Positions 9,375 through 18,937 of a stretch of 64,000 bases of DNA are shown in pieces. Location of the stretch: the NCBI RefSeq assembly GCF_022811645.1, contig NZ_CP094534.1:3472001-3536000 (forward strand), given 5' to 3'. The position numbers and the translations under genes were made by a program. The notes beneath the pieces were generated by a model. That model searched no databases, was not told the origin of the DNA, and worked only from the letters and a program-made list of their open reading frames with translations. The stretch is from Hymenobacter monticola. Its GTDB lineage: Bacteria > Bacteroidota > Bacteroidia > Cytophagales > Hymenobacteraceae. Position 1 is the first letter of the stretch, and every line of letters starts with the position of its first letter.

Positions 9375-10436
9375 TCAGGGCTGCTCGGCCAGCCGGGAGT
9401 CGTGGAGGAACTCCTCGTCGGTGAGCGTCTTCAGAAAGGCAATGATGCTGGCCTGCTCGACGGCCGTGAGCGGAATGCCCACCGGGCCGCCCGCCGGCCG
9501 CAGCGCAGCATCGAGCGTGGGCGAGGCAATGACGCCGTGGTCGTAGTGCGCCAGCACTTCTTCGAGGGTGTTGAAGCGGCCGTCATGCATGTAGGGCGGC
9601 GTGAGGGCCACGTTGCGCAGGCTGGGCACCTTGAAGCGGCCTACGTCGGAAGTACGCCCGGTGATGTGCGCCCGGCCCGAGTCGGCTCCGAACGTGGCAT
9701 TCAGCCCGTTGTTGCGAAACGACTCGTCGGTAAACAAATCCGTGGCGTGGCAGCTGGCGCACTTCTGCACCACCAGCTGCCGCCCCTGCAGTTCGGCCGG
9801 GCTGAGCGTGGCCGTGCCTTCGCCGCGCACGTAGTGGTCGTAGCGCGAATTGGCCGACGTGAGCGCCGCCGTGAACTGCGCCAGCGCCCGCAGAAACTGG
9901 TACGAGTCGATGGGTCCGGGGCCGTACACCTGCGCAAAGCGCCGGGTGTAGCCGGCATTGGCGTTCAGCTTGCGCAGCACGTTGGCCAGCGTCTCGTCCA
10001 TTTCCACCGGGTTGGTGATGGGGGCCAAGGGCATGGTTTCGAGGTGGCTGGCGCCGCCGTCCCAGAGCAGGTTGGGCTTCCAGCGCAGGTTTTGCAGGGC
10101 CGGCGCGTTGCGGGTGCCCAGGCGGCTGTCGACGCCGTGGCTCAGGCGGTGGCCCGCGTGGGCAAAGGCCACGAACTGCTGGTGGCAGCTGCCGCACGAA
10201 ATGGTGCCGTCGCGCGAGAGCAGCGGGTCGTAGAACAGGGAACGGCCCAGGGCAAACGTGGCCGCGTCGGGCGGGTTGTCGGCGGCGGCATACCGCGGGA
10301 CAGGGAAGTTGGCGGGCACCTCGGTGCCCGGCACCGTGGCATCCGGCGCCGCCGCCACATCGGGCAGTTGGCACCCGGCCAGCAGCCCCGCCAGCCCCAG
10401 GGCCAGCGAGGCGCTGAAAAAGCGAGCCATGCGCAC
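9375..10436 (-). CDS. MbnH/MauG-like di-heme cytochrome c peroxidase-family lipoprotein
   Basis: 353 residues. The signal peptide ends LLAGCQ, giving a lipoprotein Cys at residue 22. Two heme c sites are visible: CGSCH at 81-85 and CASCH at 226-230. The fold markers of the bacterial peroxidase/MauG family are present (ALGRSLFYDPLLSRDGTISC, GTRNAPALQNLRW, FKVPSLRNVALTPPYMHDGR). MauG-type members oxidise side chains of a partner protein; MbnH is known to oxidise a tryptophan of MbnP to kynurenine, creating a copper site. The gene begins 7 bp after the MbnP-like gene, the usual pairing. It may instead be an ordinary peroxidase, but the neighbour argues for MbnH-like activity. Confidence 0.88.
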   Translation of the reverse strand: MRMARFFSASLALGLAGLLAGCQLPDVAAAPDATVPGTEVPANFPVPRYAAADNPPDAATFALGRSLFYDPLLSRDGTISCGSCHQQFVAFAHAGHRLSHGVDSRLGTRNAPALQNLRWKPNLLWDGGASHLETMPLAPITNPVEMDETLANVLRKLNANAGYTRRFAQVYGPGPIDSYQFLRALAQFTAALTSANSRYDHYVRGEGTATLSPAELQGRQLVVQKCASCHATDLFTDESFRNNGLNATFGADSGRAHITGRTSDVGRFKVPSLRNVALTPPYMHDGRFNTLEEVLAHYDHGVIASPTLDAALRPAGGPVGIPLTAVEQASIIAFLKTLTDEEFLHDSRLAEQP

Positions 10437-10443
10437 AGCGGAT

Positions 10444-11214
10444 TTAATTGGCGTGGATGTGCTCTACCGAGAACATGCCGGCCGTGTAGTTGTTGGCTAC
10501 CCGCACCGCGTTAGGACCGCCCATAGTGTTCGAGAGCGTGGCAAAACGCACGATGTTGGGGCCCGTGAACATCTTCATCACGTCCACGTTGTAGTGGATT
10601 TCGGGATTGTGGTCGTTGCGCACCAGCAGCTTGGTGCCCGAAGGGAAGGCCGGCGATACCGTGCGAATCGTGTTGTTGGGCGACTTGAAGCCCCCGATGT
10701 GAAACACCAGCCCGCCGGTGGACGACTGCGGCGAGTACCCCTCCAGCTTGGTGAAGACGTAACCCGAGTTCCAGTCCCAGAACATGTTGTTATTAGGGTC
10801 GAGCGCGCCTTTCTGGACCCCCGACACGTTGCGGGCGCTGTCCACGCCAATGGTGAATGTTACCCCGGTGTAGTCGCCCACGGGCACGTCTTTGATGGTC
10901 ACCTCCTGCGAGCTGCTCACGGCCGCATCCACCAGGTAATAGCTCTCTGGCACGGCATAGGTGGTGCCGTCGGCCTTGTTGAACTTCACGTTGGAGATGT
11001 ACTGCCGGAACATGCTGACCCTGAACTGGTCGCCAGACGGCGTAGTATAAGTCTGCGTGCTCAGGGTGAGCGGCGCCGTGCCCACGGTTTGCTCAAAAGC
11101 GAGGGCTACCGTGCCGGTTTGGCTGGGGGCGGGCTCGTCTTTTTTGCAGCCTGTCAGGGCAAGGGCGGCGAAAACGAGCGGGCAGGCAAAAGCAGAAATG
11201 AAAAAACGTTTCAT
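10444..11214 (-). CDS. MbnP-family lipoprotein, probable copper-binding protein
   Basis: 256 residues from the ATG at 11214, which starts a lipoprotein signal peptide ending LALTGC (Cys 23). The mature protein has MbnP-family features: VALAFEQTVG near the N-terminus, FRVSMFRQYISNVKF, then DPNNNMFWDWNSGYVFTKLE with two close tryptophans (146 and 148), and late histidines in GGLVFHIGGF and HNPEIHYNVD. In the studied family a tryptophan oxidised by the di-heme partner, together with histidines, forms the copper site. The partner gene follows 7 bp downstream. Which Trp is modified here, and whether copper is bound, are inferences. Confidence 0.88.
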   Translation of the reverse strand: MKRFFISAFACPLVFAALALTGCKKDEPAPSQTGTVALAFEQTVGTAPLTLSTQTYTTPSGDQFRVSMFRQYISNVKFNKADGTTYAVPESYYLVDAAVSSSQEVTIKDVPVGDYTGVTFTIGVDSARNVSGVQKGALDPNNNMFWDWNSGYVFTKLEGYSPQSSTGGLVFHIGGFKSPNNTIRTVSPAFPSGTKLLVRNDHNPEIHYNVDVMKMFTGPNIVRFATLSNTMGGPNAVRVANNYTAGMFSVEHIHAN

Positions 11215-11350
11215 CGGAAAATTCAAGGAGAAATAAGGGGGTACTGATTGCGGGGTGCGGCGACAACGCGCACGCACCTGCCCGAGGCAGAAACCTTCGG
11301 GCGAAGGATGAACCACGCTTTCGACCTAGCCGAAAGCAGCGGGCCCAAAA

Positions 11351-11731
11351 TCAGACCAGTAGGAGGGGGGGATGAAACACGCCCAAAGCCGTGCCTGAGG
11401 CGCAATGAGCCACCGGCAACGACGCAAAGCGCCGGGCAGGCAGTGGCCAGCGCTGGGGCGCGGCCAGCTCGAAGCCTGCCATCGGCAATACCTCGTATTT
11501 CACCTTGGCCTGCGCCTCAGTAGGGGCCTTCTTGTCGCTGCCCTCGGTCTTGCACAGCTGCTTGGCCAGGTGGCATTTACCGTTGCAGTGCAGCTGCGGC
11601 CGGGCTTTGTTGACGCAGAACTGGGCGGTGATTTTTGCTTTGTTTAACTGGTAATCCAGCACCAGCACCTCTTGCCCCAGGGTCTGGAGCAGCATGAGGG
11701 CGGTGAGGAAAAAAGCCAGAAAGCGCGTCAC
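11351..11731 (-). CDS. Small Cys-rich exported protein upstream of the MbnP-like gene
   Basis: 126 residues. Hydrophobic N-terminus (MTRFLAFFLTALMLLQTLG), then FCVNKARPQLHCNGKCHLAK and LCKTEG, giving four cysteines in a short span, and a Pro/Leu-rich C-terminus ending FHPPLLLV. Short proteins with a CNGKCHL motif occur near copper or heme genes in Bacteroidota; I do not know a tested function. It is the first gene of the minus-strand cluster, 136 bp before the MbnP-like gene. A metal-sensing or metal-handling role is inferred only from the cysteines and neighbours. Confidence 0.75.
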   Translation of the reverse strand: MTRFLAFFLTALMLLQTLGQEVLVLDYQLNKAKITAQFCVNKARPQLHCNGKCHLAKQLCKTEGSDKKAPTEAQAKVKYEVLPMAGFELAAPQRWPLPARRFASLPVAHCASGTALGVFHPPLLLV

Positions 11732-12010
11732 GGCGGGAAAGGAGTTAGTAGGGCAAAGGTAGGCGGGCGCGTTAAAGTTCGGCTTTGGCTGTACTCGGCA
11801 GCAACGAAAAAACGGTTGCCTTCAGCAGGAACAAGTAGAAGATAGCGCGCAAAAACAGTGCCGCGATACGCCAATAAGCAGGCGTCATAAACGAAAGCTT
11901 GCCCGGTGATTTGTCTTGAATGTCATTTGGATATAGAATACACAAATCAAAAATTAACGCTGGAAAGCGGTGTATCTTTAGCAATCCCTTAACACCAGTT
12001 CATCTTTCGC

Positions 12011-15000
12011 ATGATACAACCTCTACGCGCCGGGCTCCTGGGCGCGCTGCCGCTGCTGGCTGCCGCGGCGGTGTCGGCCCAAACCCTGTCCACCGACGGC
12101 ACCCCGCAGCTGCGGGTTTTGTCGGATAAATCGGCCGCGGCCCTGCGCCAGCTGCCCACCGACAGCCGCCAGCTGCTGCGCCAAGAGCTGGGCCTGCGCC
12201 CCGCCGATGACGTACGCGCCCTGCGCGTGGAAACCGACGAGCTGGGCCAGCGCCACGAGCGGTTTCAGCAATACTTCAACGGGGTGAAGGTGGAGCACGG
12301 CGTGTACACCGTGCACCGTGAAGCCGGGGTGCTCAGCGGTGAGCTTAAGCCCGTGCCCGCCGCCCTCAGCACCAAGCCCGTCCTGAGTGCCGCCGTCGCC
12401 CTGCAGCGCGGCCTGGCCAGCGTGGGCGCCCGCCGCTACATGTGGGACGATGCCGCCGAGGAGGCCAATATCAAGCGCGAAACTGGCAACTCCGCTGCCA
12501 CTTACCGCCCCGCCGGCGAGCTGGTGCTGGTGGAAGACTACCGCGTGGCCGACGCCGCCCGGCGCCCGCTGGTGCTGGCCTGGAAATTCAACATCTACGC
12601 CCAGCAGCCCGAAAGCCGCGCCTGGGTGTACGTGGATGCTCGCACCGGCGACGTGGTGTTGAAGGACGATATCATCAAGCATGCCAAGGGCTTGGTGCCG
12701 GCCGGCACGGCCGTGGCCCACGCTGCCCCGGCGGCCCGGCCCGCCGGGGTGCGCGGCGCCAAGAGCACGGCCACGGGCACGTTTGCCACGCGCTACATTG
12801 GCTCGCGGCAGGTGGCCACCGACTTGTTTAACGGCAGCTACCGGCTGCGCGACTACACCCGCGCCGCCGGCATCGAAACCTTCAACCTGCGCAATGGCAC
12901 CAACCTGGCTGCCGGCACCGATTTCACCGACCTCGACAACAACTGGACGGCGGCCGAATTCAACAACGCGGCCAAGGACAACGCGGCCCTTGATGCCCAT
13001 TTTGGCTCGACGCAGGTGTACGACTACTGGATGACCGTGCACGGCCGCAATTCCTGGGACGGGGCCGGTGGCAAGCTGACCAACTACGTGCACTTTTCCA
13101 GCAACTACGACAACGCCAACTGGAACGGTTCGGCCATGCGCTACGGCGACGGGGCCACCACCTTCTTCCCGCTGACGGCCCTGGACGTGTGCGCCCACGA
13201 AACCGGCCACGGCGTGTGCCAGGCCACGGCCGGCCTGGTGTACATGAACGAGTCGGGCGCCTTGAACGAAGGCTTCTCCGACATCTGGGGCGCCACCATT
13301 GAAAACTACGTCGACCCCACCAAGCAAACCTGGATTGTGGGCGAGGACATCTGCCGTACGGCCGCCGGCCTGCGCTCGATGATTAACCCGCTGAGCACCG
13401 CCGTGCTCTCGCCCTGCCCGGCCAACTACAAGGGCCAGCGCTGGGGCTTCGGCACGGCCGACAACGGCGGCGTGCACACCAACTCGGGCGTGCTCAACCA
13501 CTGGTACTACATCCTGACCGTGGGCAAAACCGGCGTGAACGAGCAGCAGCAGGCGTATAACGTGACGGGCCTCGGCTTCCTCAAGGCCGCCCGCATTGCC
13601 TACCGCGCCGAGCGCCTCTACCTCACGCCGAACTCCGACTACCGCTCGGCCCGCATGTTCACCATTCAGGCGGCGGCCGATTTGTACGGGGCCGGCTCGG
13701 CCGAAGTACAGGCCGTGACCGACGCCTGGTTTGCCGTGGGCCTGGGCAACAGTAGCGCGGCCCCGGCCGGCGCACAGGCCCAGTGCCCCACCGATGACGC
13801 CGCCGTGCTCACGGCCACCGCCTCGGCCAGCAGCGTGTGCGCCGGCAGCGCCGTGCGCCTCACGGCCACCGCTACCTATCCCAACACCCGCCGCATGCGC
13901 AACCCGGCGGTGGTATCCGTGCCTGACGGCAGCACGGCCTACACGTCCATCATCGCCTACAGCACCGTGATAACCAGCGGCGCTACCTACCAGCACGGCC
14001 TCGAAAACATCTACCGCAACTACAGCGACCTGAAAGGGGTGCGCGTGCGCCTCAACCACGCCCAGCCCAGCCAGGTAGCGCTGCGCCTGGCCGTGCGCAC
14101 CAGCGCCGGCACCACCACCTACGTGAACCTGGCGTCGGCCCTCCCCACGGCACCGGCCGGCTCGGCACCCGTGGCCCTCGACCTGACGTTCTCGGATGCG
14201 GCCACCGCGGCCCTGCCGGTCACGGTGAGCGGCACCACGCTCACGGGCACGTATACGCCCGCCGCTTCGTTTGCCAGCCTGGCCCCGTCGGGCACCCTCA
14301 CCACCATCAACCTGGAGGTGATGGACAACCAGGTGGGCAGCGCCGGCACCGTGGAGCTGGTGGAGCTGCTCTTCAACCGCCTGAGCACCGACGTGCCCGC
14401 CGTGCGCTGGACCGGTCCCGGCCTGGATGCAACGGGCCTGACGGCCACCGTGCTGCCGACCGTTCCGGCCACGGGCGGCTCGGCCACCTACCGCTACACC
14501 GTGCTGGCCTCCGACCCCTACTATGGCTGCACCAGCGCGCAGGATGTGAGCGTGACCGTGAGCCAGCCCGTGCTGCAGGCCGCCGCTACCCAAGCCGACG
14601 TGTGCGCCGACCGTGGCCAGGCCTTTGGCGCCGTGGGCCTGCGCGTGACGGCCGACGACAGCGTGGCCAACCAGCTTTACACCTGGACCGGCCCCGCAGG
14701 GTACAACGCGGCGGGCAAGCGCGTGAGCGCGACGCCGGCTACAGCCGGTCGCCTGCGCTACACCGTGACCACGGCCACGCCCGGCACGAACTGCGCCAAC
14801 CAGCAAACCGTGTCGGTGGTGGCCCGCCGCCAAACGGCAGCTGCGCCCGCCGGCATCGACTCGGTGGCCTGCGTGGGGGGCGCCGCCCGGCTGCGCAGCC
14901 GCTTGTTTGAAAACCAGCTGGCGGGCCCGTACCAGTTCACGGGAAGCGTGCAGATTCCGGATAACAACCCCACCGGGGTGCGCATTCCGCTGGTGGTGGC

Positions 15001-16717
15001 CGGCTCGGCCGAAAGCTTTTTCGACCTGCGCGGCATCCGCGTGAGCATTACCCACACCTACACCGGCGACCTGACCCTGTACGTGGAGGCGCCCGACGGC
15101 ACCCGCGTGCTGCTGAGCAACATGCGCGGTGCCGCCGGCCAGAACTACCAGAACACGCTATTCATCGACTCGGTGGGGGCCCGCAGCCTGGGCGCCGGCG
15201 CTGCGCCCTTCACCGGCACCTGGCAGGTAGACGAGCCCACGGGCTTCGCCAAGCTGCGCAACGCGCCGCAGGCCGGCACCTGGAATTTGTTTGTGGTAGA
15301 TGCCGGGCCGACGGACGTGGGCCCGGTGACGGCCTGGAGCCTTGTCACGCGCGACAACAACGTGACCTGGACCGGCCCCAACGGCATCACCGCCGTTGGC
15401 TCCGACGTGCGGGCCGCTGTGCCCGCCACGCCCGGCCGCTACCGCTACATCGGCATCACCACGGCCGGCGGCTGCACCTTCCGCGACACCGTGAGCGTGC
15501 GCGTGGCCCCCGGCCCGCAATGGCAGCGCCGCCAGAGCACCGACCTGGCCCTGGCCGCCAACTGGACCTGCCTGCCCACGCCCACCACCGACGCCGAAGT
15601 GCGCGGCGCCACCGGCGCCCAGCCCGTGCTCACCACGGGCATGGTGCAGGTGCGCAACCTCACGCTACGTGCCGGCACGGCCCTGGCCCTGAACGGCGGC
15701 ACGCTGGAAGTGTACGGCACCCTGACCCTGGAAGCCGGTGCCACCATCGGCGGCATCGACGGCACGCTCAGCCTGCGCGGCGCCGCCGTGACCATCAGCG
15801 CGCCTAATGCCTCTTCCCTCAACGTGCCGAACCTACTGGTGAACCTGCCTGCCGCTACCGATACCGCGCGATTGGCGCAGTTTCTGACGGTGAACGCAGC
15901 GGCTGTGATGCAGCGAGGCATCCTGAAAACCACCCAACTCGCCCTGCTTAGCTTGTCTGGGACTGGGACCGGAATCACGGAAACGGCCGATTCCTACGTG
16001 TCCGGCTACGTCGCCACCGCCAGACAGCTGCAGCCAAATTCCAGCCAGAATTTTGGCGGAATAGGAATAACGGCAACGGTTGCGGGAGCTGTGACTCCTG
16101 GCACGGTAAACGTGTTGCGCGTTACCGACCGCGCCATTGGCCGCGCCCCGGCCCGCACCAGCATTCGGCGCTACTACTCGCTGTCGTACCCGCAAACCAC
16201 GCTGGCCAGCGCCACCATGCGCCTGAGCTACCGCGACGCCGAGCTAAATGGCTTGAACGAGGCCGATTTGCAGCCTTTCGCTGCTGCCGCAATTACTTCT
16301 GCTCCCATCCAGGCGCCCACTTCCGGCTGGACGCCTTACGCGCGCACTGGTCAAAGCAGCGCCCTGAATTATGTCGATTTTGGTGGACCAGTACAGGCAA
16401 CCTGGACGCTGAGCACGCCCGCCGCTATGCTGCCTACCCGCAGCGCCGTGGCTACCAATTTCGGCGTGCAGGCCCTGCCGGTGCCCTTCGGCGCCGACGG
16501 CTTCTCGCTGGCGCTGCAAGTGACGAAAGCACCGCGGGTGGCCTCGGTGGCCCTATACGACCTCACCGGTCGCCTGCTGGTGCAGCGCCCGCTGGCGGTG
16601 GCTTCCGGCCTCAGCGCCGTGGCCCTACCCGAGGCCGGCCGCCTGGCCGCCGGCGTGTACGTGGTGCGCGTGGTGCTCGATGGCGAAATCCAGACCCTGC
16701 GCGTGACGCGGGAATAA
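12011..16717 (+). CDS. Secreted M4 (thermolysin-family) metalloprotease with P-domain and T9SS tail
   Basis: 1,568 residues. Signal peptide (MIQPLRAGLLGALPLLAAAA) ending VSAQ, then a propeptide of the fungalysin/thermolysin type (residues about 25-220). The catalytic domain has H396-ETG-H400 with the third zinc ligand E420 in ALNEGFSD, and the later histidine motif GVHTNSGVLNHW. After it come Ig/PKD-like modules and a proprotein-convertase P-like domain (DLRGIRVSITHTYTGDLTLY; WNLFVVDAGP). The C-terminus (VASVALYDLTGRLLVQRPL ... AGVYVVRVVLDGE) is a T9SS sorting domain. It should act outside the cell on protein. It is a single-gene unit ending at the terminator at 16788. The family assignment is firm; the substrate is unknown. 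Confidence 0.93.
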   Translation: MIQPLRAGLLGALPLLAAAAVSAQTLSTDGTPQLRVLSDKSAAALRQLPTDSRQLLRQELGLRPADDVRALRVETDELGQRHERFQQYFNGVKVEHGVYTVHREAGVLSGELKPVPAALSTKPVLSAAVALQRGLASVGARRYMWDDAAEEANIKRETGNSAATYRPAGELVLVEDYRVADAARRPLVLAWKFNIYAQQPESRAWVYVDARTGDVVLKDDIIKHAKGLVPAGTAVAHAAPAARPAGVRGAKSTATGTFATRYIGSRQVATDLFNGSYRLRDYTRAAGIETFNLRNGTNLAAGTDFTDLDNNWTAAEFNNAAKDNAALDAHFGSTQVYDYWMTVHGRNSWDGAGGKLTNYVHFSSNYDNANWNGSAMRYGDGATTFFPLTALDVCAHETGHGVCQATAGLVYMNESGALNEGFSDIWGATIENYVDPTKQTWIVGEDICRTAAGLRSMINPLSTAVLSPCPANYKGQRWGFGTADNGGVHTNSGVLNHWYYILTVGKTGVNEQQQAYNVTGLGFLKAARIAYRAERLYLTPNSDYRSARMFTIQAAADLYGAGSAEVQAVTDAWFAVGLGNSSAAPAGAQAQCPTDDAAVLTATASASSVCAGSAVRLTATATYPNTRRMRNPAVVSVPDGSTAYTSIIAYSTVITSGATYQHGLENIYRNYSDLKGVRVRLNHAQPSQVALRLAVRTSAGTTTYVNLASALPTAPAGSAPVALDLTFSDAATAALPVTVSGTTLTGTYTPAASFASLAPSGTLTTINLEVMDNQVGSAGTVELVELLFNRLSTDVPAVRWTGPGLDATGLTATVLPTVPATGGSATYRYTVLASDPYYGCTSAQDVSVTVSQPVLQAAATQADVCADRGQAFGAVGLRVTADDSVANQLYTWTGPAGYNAAGKRVSATPATAGRLRYTVTTATPGTNCANQQTVSVVARRQTAAAPAGIDSVACVGGAARLRSRLFENQLAGPYQFTGSVQIPDNNPTGVRIPLVVAGSAESFFDLRGIRVSITHTYTGDLTLYVEAPDGTRVLLSNMRGAAGQNYQNTLFIDSVGARSLGAGAAPFTGTWQVDEPTGFAKLRNAPQAGTWNLFVVDAGPTDVGPVTAWSLVTRDNNVTWTGPNGITAVGSDVRAAVPATPGRYRYIGITTAGGCTFRDTVSVRVAPGPQWQRRQSTDLALAANWTCLPTPTTDAEVRGATGAQPVLTTGMVQVRNLTLRAGTALALNGGTLEVYGTLTLEAGATIGGIDGTLSLRGAAVTISAPNASSLNVPNLLVNLPAATDTARLAQFLTVNAAAVMQRGILKTTQLALLSLSGTGTGITETADSYVSGYVATARQLQPNSSQNFGGIGITATVAGAVTPGTVNVLRVTDRAIGRAPARTSIRRYYSLSYPQTTLASATMRLSYRDAELNGLNEADLQPFAAAAITSAPIQAPTSGWTPYARTGQSSALNYVDFGGPVQATWTLSTPAAMLPTRSAVATNFGVQALPVPFGADGFSLALQVTKAPRVASVALYDLTGRLLVQRPLAVASGLSAVALPEAGRLAAGVYVVRVVLDGEIQTLRVTRE

Positions 16718-16720
16718 GCG

Positions 16721-16758
16721 CCTGTCATTGCGAGCGTAAGCGAATCAATCCGTCCTGT
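16721..16758. repeat. Dispersed intergenic repeat fragment (TGTCATTGCGAGCG type)
   Basis: The segment starting CCTGTCATTGCGAGCGTAAG immediately follows the protease stop. Sequences of this form occur as scattered intergenic repeats in related genomes; only one arm is present here. Assignment rests on recognition of the motif. Confidence 0.4.
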
Positions 16759-16787
16759 CAAGACCAGACGTGCTCTTTTACCAGAAA

Positions 16788-16819
16788 GCCCCGGTACCGC
16801 AATGGTGCCGGGGCTTTTT
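16788..16819 (+). terminator. Rho-independent terminator of the protease gene
   Basis: An 11-bp stem (GCCCCGGTACC / GGTGCCGGGGC, one wobble pair), loop GCAAT, then five T. Confidence 0.85.
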
Positions 16820-16854
16820 GCTGGGATAATATGGTTTAAAGGCTGCTCTGACTT

Positions 16855-16886
16855 GAGAAGGTCCTTCGCTGCGCTCAGGATGACAG
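16855..16886. repeat. Single arm of a GTCAT..TGAGCGCAG-type intergenic repeat
   Basis: On the minus strand the segment begins CTGTCATCCTGAGCGCAGCG and continues to a GACCTTCTC end. This is clearly related to the arms of the palindromic repeats at 33114-33212 and 42881-42975 (GTCATGCTGAGCGCAGTCGA). Here the second arm is missing. Confidence 0.5.
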
Positions 16887-16924
16887 ACGTTTTCGTGGTC
16901 AAATCCGACTCCACCCAGCCCTGT

Positions 16925-17563
16925 CTAGTTTAAATAAGGCGCCTCCAGCTCCTGGCCCATGCTTTTGAGCGGGGCGGTGCTGCGGCGGCCGGTGAGGCGG
17001 GTGCTCAGCGCCTGGGCTTCCCGGGCGCTGAGCACGTTGAGCTCGTGCAGCCAGGCCACGCGGCGCAGCTGCGGCTCGATGAAGCCAAGGGGATTCACCT
17101 GGCCGTATTCGCTACGCAGGTAGGTTTTGGTGCGGCGCTCCAGTTCGGCCACCAGCTGGCGAAACTGCTTGCGCTGCCAGGGCCGGCCCGCCAGCGTCAC
17201 CACCAAGTGGGCCGTTTGCAGCCGGAAGGTGCACCATTGCTGCTCGAAGCGCACCCAACTGGCCAGGGCGTTTAAACCTAGTATGCCCCACCACAGGTAG
17301 AGCGACAGGCTGGCCTGGCCTGTGGCCAGCCATTGGCGCCAGGGCTGGTAGCCCAGAAACGCCAGTAGCAAGCCCGTCAGCAGCAATTGATTGACGGGAA
17401 TGTGCCGGTGCTCCACGGCCTTCACCGGCAGGATTTCTTCGTAGGGAACCTCGGTTTCGAGGGTCGCAACGCCTTGCGGGTTGCGCTTGCATACGTACAG
17501 GCTTTCGGCGCGCAGCACAATGCGCGTAGAGCCTTGGAACAGTTGCTTTTGGTTAAAAATCAT
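16925..17563 (-). CDS. Membrane protein of unknown function
   Basis: About 212 residues from the ATG at 17563 (MIFNQKQLFQGSTRIV); a start at 17590 adds nine residues. Two hydrophobic segments are visible (QLLLTGLLLAFLGYQPW and LYLWWGILGLNALASWV), with a charged PH-like N-terminal part (LRAESLYVCKR, VPYEEILPVKAVEHRHIPVN) and a basic C-terminal cytoplasmic region (RKQFRQLVAELERRTKTYLR). The arrangement resembles bacterial PH-domain membrane proteins, but I do not recognise the family. It is about 100 bp upstream of, and on the same strand as, the stop of the site-2-type protease gene at 17663. Confidence 0.75.
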   Translation of the reverse strand: MIFNQKQLFQGSTRIVLRAESLYVCKRNPQGVATLETEVPYEEILPVKAVEHRHIPVNQLLLTGLLLAFLGYQPWRQWLATGQASLSLYLWWGILGLNALASWVRFEQQWCTFRLQTAHLVVTLAGRPWQRKQFRQLVAELERRTKTYLRSEYGQVNPLGFIEPQLRRVAWLHELNVLSAREAQALSTRLTGRRSTAPLKSMGQELEAPYLN

Positions 17564-17662
17564 GCGAAAAAGCCAGCGAGTACCGGCCAAAAATCAATCA
17601 AAAAATACCCGTTTTAAAGAGTTGTGGGATGGTTCGACGGCCTCGTGGCTGAACCCGCCGCG

Positions 17663-18937
17663 CTACCTGAACGGGCTGGGCGTGAAGCACAGCACAAAAA
17701 TAGCCACCATCGCCCAGCCCAGCACCTGCCGGCCGGCGCTCAGGGGCCGCTCGTCGGGCGCGGGCGGATGGCCCACCCCCGTGAAGCGCCCCAGCAGCAG
17801 CCCGAACACCAGCCAGCCGGGGTTGCCCACTGCGCTTGGCACCGCCGTGGCGAGCGCCACCTGCGCCCCCCAGATGCCGGCCGCCAGCAGCAACCCCAGC
17901 CCGGGCCGGGGCAGCACCCGCCAGAAAATAAGCGCCAGGTAGCCCGCATACACCGGCCCGCCATAAAGCCAAGTTTGCCAGTCATCGCGCAGCGAAAAAA
18001 GGCCCAGCCCGGCGTAGAAGATGAAGCCGATGAACAGCACCGGCGCCAGCCGGTTGAAAATGCGGCGGCCCAGCAGCCCATACAGGATGTGGCCGCCGTC
18101 GAGCTGGCCCATAGGCAGCAGGTTGAGCGCCGTGAAAAACAAGCTCAGCGCCCCCGCCAGCAGCACCGGGTAATGCAGCAGCTCGTTGGGGTGGGGCAGG
18201 CGGGCGGGGTCGGCAAAGGCCGTTTCCAGCCACTGGTAGAGCAGCGGCTTGGCCAGGGTGAAGGCCTGCGTGCCGGCCGGGTACACGTGCTGGGCATAGT
18301 CGGCGCCAAATCGCGCGTACTCGGGGTGAATGCTGTACAGATAATCGAGCGGCGGCAGGTGCGTGAACCCATAGATGAGCAGCGGCACCGCCGCCAAAAA
18401 CCCCGCCAGCGGCCCCGCCAGCCCAATATCAAAAAACTCGCGGCGTGAAAAGATGCGCTCCTTGATGCGAATGACGGCCCCGAACGTGCCCAGCCCCATC
18501 GGAAACGGCACATAATAGGGCAGCGAAGCCCGCACCCGGTTGTAGCGCGCCGTGAAGTAATGCCCGAACTCGTGCACCGTGAGCACTCCCAAAAACGGCA
18601 GCGCAAACGCCAGGCCGCGCGCCCACTCGCCCGGCTGCGGCACCGGCGGAAACTCCCAGAAGCCCAAAGGCAGCAGGCCAATGGTGCCTCGCGTGAGCAC
18701 CACCCCCGCCAGCGTGGTGGTGAGCAGGGTGATTACAAACAGCCCCAGGTGCAGCGCCACCGTGCGCCACGGTGAGGGCGCCCGCCGCTCAAACCGCCGA
18801 AACAGACGGCGCGCTGCCCGCAGCCGGGCCTGAGGCTCGGGGGCATCAAGGGTATTGAAAGAGGAACTTGCGTCGGCGGGCCAGCCAGTCGGGTCGGGTT
18901 CAGCGTGGGTTGGGGGCGTATTCTCGGGGAAAGGCAC
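17663..18937 (-). CDS. Site-2-type intramembrane metalloprotease (M50 family)
   Basis: About 424 residues. Zinc-site motifs: H122-EFG-H126 in LGVLTVHEFGHYFTARYNR and D280-GGH in LNLLPMGQLDGGH, the two hallmarks of M50 proteases, embedded in several hydrophobic segments. Conserved family features include YYVPFPMGLGTFGAVIRIKE and FFDIGLAGPLAGFLAAVPLL. The start is uncertain: GTG at 18937 is chosen because a longer frame (ATG at 19042) would overlap the upstream HAD gene by over 140 bp; even so the overlap is 38 bp. Overlap implies co-transcription with the HAD gene. Such proteases cut membrane-anchored regulators; the substrate here is unknown. Confidence 0.88.
   Translation of the reverse strand: MPFPENTPPTHAEPDPTGWPADASSSFNTLDAPEPQARLRAARRLFRRFERRAPSPWRTVALHLGLFVITLLTTTLAGVVLTRGTIGLLPLGFWEFPPVPQPGEWARGLAFALPFLGVLTVHEFGHYFTARYNRVRASLPYYVPFPMGLGTFGAVIRIKERIFSRREFFDIGLAGPLAGFLAAVPLLIYGFTHLPPLDYLYSIHPEYARFGADYAQHVYPAGTQAFTLAKPLLYQWLETAFADPARLPHPNELLHYPVLLAGALSLFFTALNLLPMGQLDGGHILYGLLGRRIFNRLAPVLFIGFIFYAGLGLFSLRDDWQTWLYGGPVYAGYLALIFWRVLPRPGLGLLLAAGIWGAQVALATAVPSAVGNPGWLVFGLLLGRFTGVGHPPAPDERPLSAGRQVLGWAMVAIFVLCFTPSPFR

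Noticed and set aside
11772..11984. Possible 70-residue minus-strand gene before the protease
   Set aside because: No recognisable features and it occupies the region needed for the protease promoter.
12023..15055. 1,010-codon open frame opposite the M4 protease
   Set aside because: Antisense artefact of high GC; the plus strand has the HETGH zinc site and a full protease.
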